Source: Pelagibacterium xiamenense (GTDB taxonomy: Bacteria > Pseudomonadota > Alphaproteobacteria > Rhizobiales > Devosiaceae). From it: a stretch of 64,000 nt of DNA. Below, in pieces: positions 55,005 through 64,000 of this stretch. Position 1 is the first letter of the stretch. Each line of letters starts with the position of its first letter. The position numbers were made by a program, and so were the translations under genes. The stretch is taken from contig NZ_JAJOYS010000002.1 of the NCBI RefSeq assembly GCF_021166475.1, forward strand, positions 372,001-436,000. Reading direction: 5' to 3'. The notes below the pieces were generated by a model. The model had not been told where the DNA came from, did not search any database, and saw only the letters and a program-made list of their open reading frames with translations.

Positions 55005-56639
55005 ATGTGCGCCTTTCGCCCACAGACCGACCTTGCGACCCACGCGGTTGAAAACCAGCCCGCCCTCCGCGGCGATCTCCCGCTCTGGGAGGCCGATGCC
55101 CCGCTCAAGGCCGCGCTCGAAGGCGCCGCGCCCGAGACGGGTTTCGCCCCGGAATCGCTCGCCGGCGTCATCGGCATGGCAGATAGGGTTGCCGCCGGGC
55201 ACCGCCTCGCCACGGGCCCCGGGCCCGAATTGCACACCTTCGATACCGCTGGCCGCCGCATAGACACCGTCCTTTACCCCGACGGCTACCACGCCCTCAT
55301 GCGCGAAGGCATGGGCGCCGGCTACGCCGCACTTCCCTGGACCACCAACGCCTCCGGCGGCCACCCGGCCCACGCGGCGATGGTCTACCTGATGGCCCAG
55401 GTCGAGCCCGGCGTCTGCTGCCCCATGACCATGACCTACGCCGCCATCCCCGCGCTTTCGAAGGGCGACGGTCTCGCGGCGATCCTCAAATCCCTCGCCC
55501 TCAACCGCGCCTACGACGAAACCGACGAACCGCTTGAGCACAAGCACGGCGCCACCGTCGGCATGGCCATGACCGAAAAACAGGGCGGCTCCGATGTCCG
55601 CGCCAACGCAACCCGCGCCGAACCCGCCAATGGCGCCTACCGGCTCACCGGCCACAAATGGTTCTGCTCGGCCCCCATGTCCGACGCCTTCCTGACCCTC
55701 GCACAGCTCCCCGAAGGCCTCACCTGCTTCCTCGCCCCGCGCTGGCGCCCCGACGGTACCCGTAACGCCATCCATCTGATGCGGCTCAAGAACAAGCTCG
55801 GTAACCGCGCCAATGCGTCGGCCGAAATCGAATACGCCGGCGCCTACGCCGAAATACTCGGCGAGCCCGGCGACGGCGTCCGCACCATTCTCGAAATGGT
55901 CCACCACACCCGCCTCGATACCGCCATTGCCCCCGCGGGGCTCATGCGCCGCGCTTTGAGCGAAGCCAGATACTGGACAGAGAACCGCTCCGCCTTCGGC
56001 AAACGGCTCATCGACCAGCCCCTGATGCAGACGCTTCTCGCCGACCTTGCGCTCGAATGGCTCGGCGCCCTCGCCGCCGGCATGCGCACCGCCTGGGCGT
56101 TCGACCGTTCGGGCACCGACGAAACCGAACGCGCCTTCGCCCGCCTTGCGGTGGCGCTCACCAAATACTGGAACAACAAGCGCTGCCCGCTTGTCACAGT
56201 CGAAGCCATGGAGGTGATCGGTGGCATGGGATTCATCGAAGACACCCCCATGCCCCTCCTTTACCGCGAGGCGCCGCTCAACGGCATCTGGGAAGGCTCG
56301 GGCAACGTCATCTGCCTCGACGTCCTGCGCACCCTCGCCAAGGCCCCCGAAGCCTTCGAGGCCCTGCGCGCCGAACTCGAGGCCGCCCGCGGCATATCCA
56401 CCGCCTACGACGCCGCGCTCGATGGTGCCTACGCCGAACTCAAATCCGCCACCGAATCCGCCGCCCGCCGCATAACCGAGCGCCTCGCCCTCCTCCTCCA
56501 GGCCGCGATTCTCTTAAAGCAACCCGACCCCTTCCCCGGCGAAATCTTCGCCCGGACCCGCCTCGGCGGCGATTGGGGCCACACCCTGGGCACCCTCCCC
56601 GCCGGCACCGACGCCGCACGGCTCGCCGCGATGATCTGA
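55005..56639 (+). CDS. Acyl-CoA dehydrogenase, AidB-like
   Basis: The 544-residue protein starts after cgggaggaccgacc. It has acyl-CoA dehydrogenase motifs (GMAMTEKQGGSDVRAN, GHKWFCSAPMSDAF, LGNRANASAEIEYAGA and EAMEVIGGMGFIED) and the extended C-terminal domain of AidB (DNA-alkylation response) rather than the standard length of about 380 residues. AidB binds FAD and DNA and limits alkylation damage; whether this protein acts so is inferred from length and motif set. Confidence 0.85.
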   Translation: MCAFRPQTDLATHAVENQPALRGDLPLWEADAPLKAALEGAAPETGFAPESLAGVIGMADRVAAGHRLATGPGPELHTFDTAGRRIDTVLYPDGYHALMREGMGAGYAALPWTTNASGGHPAHAAMVYLMAQVEPGVCCPMTMTYAAIPALSKGDGLAAILKSLALNRAYDETDEPLEHKHGATVGMAMTEKQGGSDVRANATRAEPANGAYRLTGHKWFCSAPMSDAFLTLAQLPEGLTCFLAPRWRPDGTRNAIHLMRLKNKLGNRANASAEIEYAGAYAEILGEPGDGVRTILEMVHHTRLDTAIAPAGLMRRALSEARYWTENRSAFGKRLIDQPLMQTLLADLALEWLGALAAGMRTAWAFDRSGTDETERAFARLAVALTKYWNNKRCPLVTVEAMEVIGGMGFIEDTPMPLLYREAPLNGIWEGSGNVICLDVLRTLAKAPEAFEALRAELEAARGISTAYDAALDGAYAELKSATESAARRITERLALLLQAAILLKQPDPFPGEIFARTRLGGDWGHTLGTLPAGTDAARLAAMI

Positions 56640-56708
56640 CCCAGCGTCTCGTCAAGACCGCCCAACAGCGCTAGGAGAGATCGTCACAGTTTCCAAAAGC
56701 GCCTTCCC

Positions 56709-57164
56709 ATGACAGATCTCGCCTTCCGCCCCGCCGCCCTCGACGACCTCCCATTCATCGTCGGCCTCATCCACGAAGACAGCGTCGTCGACTCCGGCGA
56801 AGACCCGGACCCCATGGCAAGGCCTTACCGCAACGCCTTCGCCACAATCGCTGCCGACCCCAACCAGCTCCTCGTGATCGCCGAGATCGACGGCACGCCG
56901 GTCGGCACCTTCCAATTGACCTTCACCCCCGGCATCGCCCGCCAGGGCCAATGGCGCTGCACCATCGAAGCGGTCCACGTCGCCCCGTCCCACCGCAACA
57001 AGGGCATCGGCGCGGCGATGATGGAGTGGGCCTGCGAAACCGCAAAGGCCCGCGGCTGCGGCCTCGCTCAGCTCACCTCCAACAAGCTGCGCAAGGACGC
57101 CCACCGCTTTTACACCCGCATCGGCTTCGCCCAGACCCACGAGGGCTTCAAGCGCGCCCTCTAG
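56709..57164 (+). CDS. GNAT-family N-acetyltransferase
   Basis: The 151-residue protein begins MTDLAFRPAALDDLPFIVGL. The acetyl-CoA-binding motif A reads VHVAPSHRNKGIGAAMMEWA (near residue 96), followed by LTSNKLRKDAHRFYTRIGF. The substrate is unknown. It lies 69 bases after the AidB-like gene and converges with the aldo/keto reductase gene ten bases further. Confidence 0.9.
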   Translation: MTDLAFRPAALDDLPFIVGLIHEDSVVDSGEDPDPMARPYRNAFATIAADPNQLLVIAEIDGTPVGTFQLTFTPGIARQGQWRCTIEAVHVAPSHRNKGIGAAMMEWACETAKARGCGLAQLTSNKLRKDAHRFYTRIGFAQTHEGFKRAL

Positions 57165-57173
57165 GGCGCCAGA

Positions 57174-58010
57174 CTAAAAGAGGTTGCTCATCTCCGCTGG
57201 CTCCGGCAGCGTCTTGCCGTCCGCCGAATCCAGCGCCCCGATCCGCGCCATCTCCTCGCTGCTCAATTCGAAATCGAACACCGCGATGTTTTCCCGGATA
57301 CGCGACGGCGTCACCGATTTGGGCAGAACGATCAGCCCCTGCTGAACGTGCCAGCGGATAATCACCTGCGCGATCGACTTCCCGTGCGCCGCAGCGATCG
57401 CCCCGATCTCGGCGTCCGCCAACACCGCGCCGCTCCCTAGCGGGCTGTAGCTCTGGATCGCCACATTGTGCCGCGTGTGGAAGTCCCGCACGTCGCGCTG
57501 CTGGTAATAGGGGTGCAGTTCAAGCTGATTGACCGCCGGCAGCACGCCCGTCTCCGCCGCGAGCCGCTCGATATGCTCGGGCAGGAAGTTCGAGACCCCG
57601 ATCGACCGCACCCGGCCCTGCTTCTGCAGCTCGACGAACGCCTTCCACGTATCCACGTACCGGTCGTGCATGGGGACCGGCCAGTGGATGAGGAACAGGT
57701 CGAGATAGTCGAGCCCCAGCCGCCCCATCGATTCGTCGAACGAGCGCATGGTGCTGTCATAGCCCTGATGGCTGGTGCGCTCCTTGGTGGTGATGAACAG
57801 CTCCTCGCGCGGCACCGCCGCCTCGCGCACCGCCCGTCCGACGCCTTCCTCGTTGCCATAGGCCTGCGCGGTATCGATATGCCGGTACCCCGCCGCAATC
57901 GCCTCGGCGATTACGCGCGGCGTATCCGCATCCTCGGTCCGCCAGACGCCCAGCCCGATCTGCGGAATGGTGTTGCCATCATTGAGTTCGATAAGCGGTT
58001 GCTGCGTCAT
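57174..58010 (-). CDS. Aldo/keto reductase, 2,5-diketo-gluconate-reductase-like
   Basis: The 278-residue protein begins MTQQPLIELNDGNTIPQIG after atggagggcggc. The AKR catalytic set is present: Asp/Tyr in HIDTAQAYGNE, Lys in ITTKERTSHQGY and His in LFLIHWP. The NADPH-binding loop PKSVTPSRIREN is near residue 230. It resembles DkgA-type reductases; the substrate is open. An open frame to 58151 is rejected in favour of the start with the good ribosome site. Confidence 0.92.
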   Translation of the reverse strand: MTQQPLIELNDGNTIPQIGLGVWRTEDADTPRVIAEAIAAGYRHIDTAQAYGNEEGVGRAVREAAVPREELFITTKERTSHQGYDSTMRSFDESMGRLGLDYLDLFLIHWPVPMHDRYVDTWKAFVELQKQGRVRSIGVSNFLPEHIERLAAETGVLPAVNQLELHPYYQQRDVRDFHTRHNVAIQSYSPLGSGAVLADAEIGAIAAAHGKSIAQVIIRWHVQQGLIVLPKSVTPSRIRENIAVFDFELSSEEMARIGALDSADGKTLPEPAEMSNLF

Positions 58011-58279
58011 GCCGCCCTCCATATGCGTTCGCGATGTCATGAAAATCCGGCGCGCCGCACCGGAAGAAAATGGTTTCCCGTACTCTATCGCATGGGCGTC
58101 AGATTGCCACCCCCGGCGCCGCCCGAACCGGGAAGCGGCACAATCGAACAAAGAATCCGCCCTGGACGCTGGAAATCCCCGATTGCTTGGTCTAAGGAGA
58201 CCGCCTAGCCGAGAGAGTCACTGACCCTTCCCGCGCGGCACACCCGTGCCGCCGCGCTAGGTCCCGCACGAGAACCAAG

Positions 58280-61591
<3,312 letters not shown>

Positions 61592-61702
61592 GGCTGGGCC
61601 GAGGCGGCATTGAGTACGCATCTTGCGGTCCGCAGGCCCGGCTTGCGGACCGGCGGGCGCCGGCGTTTCGGCTGCGTTGGGGCGTGTAGACCGTCGACTT
61701 GG

Positions 61703-61851
61703 TTGACGAAAACGGCTCCGCGCCGTAACAAGTGTTGCATGATGATCGCAATCGACATGGTCGTAGTAGGCAGGCGCATGGGCACGGCAGCATAGCTGCC
61801 AGGTGAATGCACCCATGCGCGGAAAAACCAGCCCCTCACAGGGGCTTTTTT
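61703..61851 (+). promoter_or_regulatory. Structured leader with leaderless short reading frame and intrinsic terminator
   Basis: A -35 TTGACG (61703-61708), 17-base spacer and -10 TAACAA (61726-61731) predict a start about base 61738. The first ATG is at 61739, so the transcript would be nearly leaderless. The frame (MMIAIDMVVVGRRMGTAA, stop 61793-61795) runs into two nested stems: GCGCATGGG/CCCATGCGC (61774-61782, 61812-61820) enclosing GGCAGC/GCTGCC (61786-61791, 61795-61800). A terminator AGCCCC/GGGGCT with T6 follows. The layout suggests an attenuator or a small RNA upstream of the efflux gene. Confidence 0.65.
61830..61851 (+). terminator. Intrinsic terminator in the leader before the MFS gene
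   Basis: AGCCCC (61830-61835), loop TCACA, GGGGCT (61841-61846) and a run of T to 61851 make a textbook Rho-independent terminator 40 bases before the MFS start. It may end carB readthrough, or act as the conditional stop of the leader. Confidence 0.92.
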
Positions 61852-61890
61852 ATTGCCTCGTTCCCTACACACAAGCGATTGGCTTTGATC

Positions 61891-63084
61891 ATGCCGATGT
61901 CCTCGACGTCTCCGCGCCTCTCCACGTTGGTCTTTCTGTCGGCACTTGCCATCCTGCCGATCAATTTCTTTCTCCCGTCTCTCCCTCAAATGGCCGCCGA
62001 GTTTGGCGTGGACTATGGGATAATCGGGCTTTCACTGGCGGCCTATGCCGTAAGCTCGGCATGCCTGCAGCTCATTCTGGGTCCGCTCTCGGACCGTTTT
62101 GGTCGCCGGCCGGTGATCCTCTGGGCGCTGGGGATATTTATCGCTGCGACGATCGGGTGCGCCATCGCGCCGGATGCCTGGACCTTCCTCGCCTGCCGCA
62201 TGGTGCAGGCGGTGATCGGGCCAACCTATGCGGTGTCGCTCGCGGTGATCCGTGACACGACCAGCCGGGAACAGGCCGCGGGCCAGTTTGGCTATCTGGC
62301 CATGGCCTGGGCTGTGGCCCCCATGCTCGGCCCCACGGCAGGTGGCCTGCTCGATCAGGTATTCGGCTGGAGAGCCAGCTTCTACGTTCTGGCGCTCTTG
62401 GGAACCGCGGTCCTCGCCTTGTGCTGGATCGACCTGCGCGAAACGAACAATTCGCGCTCCACCACAATGCTGGAGCAATACAAGGCCTACCCCGAACTTC
62501 TGGGTTCCAAGCGGTTCCTGGCCTATTGCCTGTGCATGGCCTTCTCGGTCGGCGCCTTCTATGCCTTCCTGGCCGGTGCCCCGCTGGCCGCTTCGGCCTT
62601 CGATGTGTCGCCGGCGATTTTAGGTCTTTACATGGGCTCGATAACGGGCGGCTTCATGCTCGGCAGTTTTCTGGCCGGGCGGCTCGCCGGCACGCTGCCG
62701 CAGGCCACCATACTGATTGCCGGAAGGACCTTGGCCTGCGCGGGCCTGTTGGCGGGAATAGCCCTGTATGCCGCCGGCATCGGCCATGTGCTGGCACTGT
62801 TCGGACCGTGCGTGTTCGTTGGCATATCGAACGGCCTTACTCAGCCCGGCGCGAGTGCGGCGGCAATTTCGGTTCGCCCGACACATACGGGAAGCGCCGC
62901 CAGCCTCGCCGGCGCATTCACAGTCGCCGGCGCTTCTATAGTGGCCGCGCTCGCGGGCGCCGTTCTAACCGAAGAAAACGCTCGGCCCGGCCTGTTGGTG
63001 GTGATGCTGGCCTCAGCCAGCGTCGCCCTGGGCGCAGCCGTGGTCGCTCGCCATCTCGAAAGCAACACGCCCAAGACAAAGTGA
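61891..63084 (+). CDS. MFS efflux transporter, Bcr/CflA (DHA1) family
   Basis: The 397-residue protein begins MPMSSTSPRLSTLVFLSALA and has 12 hydrophobic segments. The DHA1 loop motif GPLSDRFGRRPVILWALG (near residue 65) and the motif-C-like GPTAGGLLDQVFGWRASFYV (near residue 149) identify the Bcr/CflA drug-efflux group. The start may be two codons later (61897). The ribosome site is weak. A stem GAGAACG/CGTTCTC (63091-63117) follows the stop. The substrate is not known; a CatB gene lies downstream. Confidence 0.9.
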   Translation: MPMSSTSPRLSTLVFLSALAILPINFFLPSLPQMAAEFGVDYGIIGLSLAAYAVSSACLQLILGPLSDRFGRRPVILWALGIFIAATIGCAIAPDAWTFLACRMVQAVIGPTYAVSLAVIRDTTSREQAAGQFGYLAMAWAVAPMLGPTAGGLLDQVFGWRASFYVLALLGTAVLALCWIDLRETNNSRSTTMLEQYKAYPELLGSKRFLAYCLCMAFSVGAFYAFLAGAPLAASAFDVSPAILGLYMGSITGGFMLGSFLAGRLAGTLPQATILIAGRTLACAGLLAGIALYAAGIGHVLALFGPCVFVGISNGLTQPGASAAAISVRPTHTGSAASLAGAFTVAGASIVAALAGAVLTEENARPGLLVVMLASASVALGAAVVARHLESNTPKTK

Positions 63085-63146
63085 TCGAATGAGAACGTGC
63101 CTGCCTGTACCGTTCTCCGCATCATCCGTTGCTTCTAGCGCGCCGA

Positions 63147-63239
63147 TCAGAAATGGAAATTGAGCCCGGCACGAACGAGGTGAGCGTTGCTTTTCATAGT
63201 CCACCCCATGATGTCGAACGGGCTGTCACCCGGACCCAC
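63147..63239 (-). pseudogene. Remnant of an outer-membrane beta-barrel protein gene (C-terminal end only)
   Basis: On the - strand the last 30 codons read VGPGDSPFDIMGWTMKSN then AHLVRAGLNFHF and stop. A C-terminal aromatic/alternating strand ending in Phe (RAGLNFHF) is the signature of outer-membrane porin-like proteins of the Omp25/Omp31 kind. Upstream the frame degenerates into GC-rich nonsense and no body of such a protein is present. It is likely a truncated gene left by a rearrangement. Confidence 0.5.
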
Positions 63240-63296
63240 GAAAACGACACCTTGGCGCCCTTCCCCCAACCGCCGCCCACTGCTAGAAATCGCGCC

Positions 63297-63353
63297 ATGA
63301 CAACCGAAAAGTCCGCAGACTGTACCACCTCCATCGCGCGTTCCGCGGCCTGA
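63297..63353 (+). other. Short reading frame and GC-rich stem upstream of the catB-like gene
   Basis: An 18-residue frame (MTTEKSADCTTSIARSAA) ends just before an imperfect GC stem (about 63356-63389). No ribosome site is clear, so it may be chance. It is listed because it sits in a 382-base gap (63085-63466) that otherwise holds only the barrel-protein remnant and no complete gene. Confidence 0.25.
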
Positions 63354-63466
63354 CACGCCCGCCGGACGCGCCGCTCGCCGGGCGGGGCGCCGCCATCCCT
63401 TTGTCGCGCGCACCTGCCTGAACGGTACGGCCGCACCCTGCGGCAAGACTTTACGGTTTCACATCA

Positions 63467-64000
63467 ATGGACAATGTTTTCGAAAGCCCCTTCAGGGGCA
63501 AGCTGCTCAGCGAGCAGGTCACCCATCCCAACATTTCGGTCGGGCGCTACAGCTATTATTCGGGTTATTACCACGGCCACGGCTTTGACGATTGCGCCCG
63601 GTTCCTTCTGCCAGACCCCGACGCCGACAAGCTGATCGTGGGCAGCTTCTGCTCGATCGGCTCGGGCGCGGCCTTCATCATGGCGGGCAATCAGGGCCAT
63701 CGGAACGACTGGGTTTCCACCTTCCCGTTCCATTTCATGTCCGAAGTGCCCCATTTCGCCGGGGCCGCCAACGGCTATGAACCGGCGGGCGATACAGTGA
63801 TCGGATCGGATGTCTGGATCGGCTCGGAGGCCATCGTCATGCCCGGTGTCACAATCGGTCATGGCGCCATCATCGGCACGCGCGCGCTCGTCACCCGGAA
63901 CGTCGAGCCCTACACGATCGTCGGTGGCAACCCCGCCAAACCGATCCGCAAGCGGTTTCCCGACGAGCATATCGCCATGCTTCTGGAAGTGGCCTGGTGG
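63467..64000 (+). CDS. catB: CatB-type acetyltransferase, xenobiotic-acetyltransferase family (partial, 3' end outside window)
   Basis: The frame runs 178 codons to the right edge. It begins [20 protein letters not shown] and continues [37 protein letters not shown] (the family's catalytic His is near residue 78) and the hexapeptide-repeat coil [20 protein letters not shown]. This is the left-handed beta-helix family of CatB chloramphenicol O-acetyltransferases; the first 178 residues look intact. No clear ribosome site precedes it. Chromosomal CatB homologues occur widely, so drug activity is not certain. Confidence 0.9.
   Translation, partial: MDNVFESPFRGKLLSEQVTHPNISVGRYSYYSGYYHGHGFDDCARFLLPDPDADKLIVGSFCSIGSGAAFIMAGNQGHRNDWVSTFPFHFMSEVPHFAGAANGYEPAGDTVIGSDVWIGSEAIVMPGVTIGHGAIIGTRALVTRNVEPYTIVGGNPAKPIRKRFPDEHIAMLLEVAWW

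Noticed and set aside
61592-61738. Treating the leader as part of a carB attenuator or a carB extension
   Set aside because: carB ends at 61591 with its normal C-terminus, and the leader has its own promoter and points to the MFS gene.
63129-63353. 74-residue frame between the efflux gene and catB as a gene
   Set aside because: It has no ribosome site or domain and overlaps the outer-membrane protein remnant on the other strand.

Overview
The window is about 64 kb of GC-rich chromosomal DNA from an alphaproteobacterium of the order Hyphomicrobiales. A Devosia/Pelagibacterium-type genome fits best. The grounds are the carA / GatB-YqeY / dnaG / rpoD block, rhizobial-style frc (fructose) and iol (inositol) catabolic clusters, a SIMPL-domain protein of the Brucella BP26 kind, an HlyU-family protein and a DUF2277 protein. 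This placement is inferred from gene content, not from a database search. I saw no insertion sequence, prophage, CRISPR array or rRNA, so most of the window looks like core or ordinary accessory chromosome.

Layout. 1-5.2 kb: housekeeping genes (flavoprotein cut by the left edge, Tat lipoprotein L,D-transpeptidase, ABC-F ATPase Uup, thioredoxin-like protein, EEP-family nuclease). 5.3-8.7 kb: TPP riboswitch followed by ykoF-thiX-thiZ-thiY, a thiamine-precursor uptake operon. 8.7-14 kb: fructose-type transport genes (frcK, ROK repressor, frcB-frcC-frcA) with a 37-bp operator. 14-23.5 kb: inositol catabolism (Gfo/Idh/MocA oxidoreductase, mmsA/iolA with a divergent LysR gene, RpiR-type iolR, iolC fused to DUF2090, iolD, iolB); iolE is absent from the usual place. 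23.4-28.1 kb: one-carbon and methionine block (folD, purU, then metE behind a perfect 24-bp palindrome and a cobalamin riboswitch).

28.1-30.2 kb: copper-handling operon (DUF2946-like protein, YcnI-PCuAC fusion, Sco). 30.2-35 kb: gluconate-type TRAP transporter, gluconokinase and divergent LacI regulator. 35 kb: one tRNA with anticodon CAU. 35.3-44.3 kb: envelope proteins and small genes, including a 749-residue OmpA-family protein with an unusual acidic N-terminal half, and a TetR gene with a divergent small membrane protein. 44.3-49.7 kb: rpoD, dnaG, a DUF308 membrane protein and a GatB/YqeY protein. 49.9-61.6 kb: carA and carB, separated by seven kilobases of unrelated genes. 61.7-64 kb: a structured leader with a short reading frame and an intrinsic terminator, then a Bcr/CflA-type efflux gene, the remnant of an outer-membrane protein gene, and a CatB-type acetyltransferase cut by the right edge.

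The signals most worth a second look are the leader RNA before the efflux gene, the three C-X10-C cassettes in the OmpA-family protein, the dual operator/riboswitch arrangement before metE, the frc operator that carries both -35 boxes, and the candidate IolR sites shared by the oxidoreductase and iolCDB promoters.
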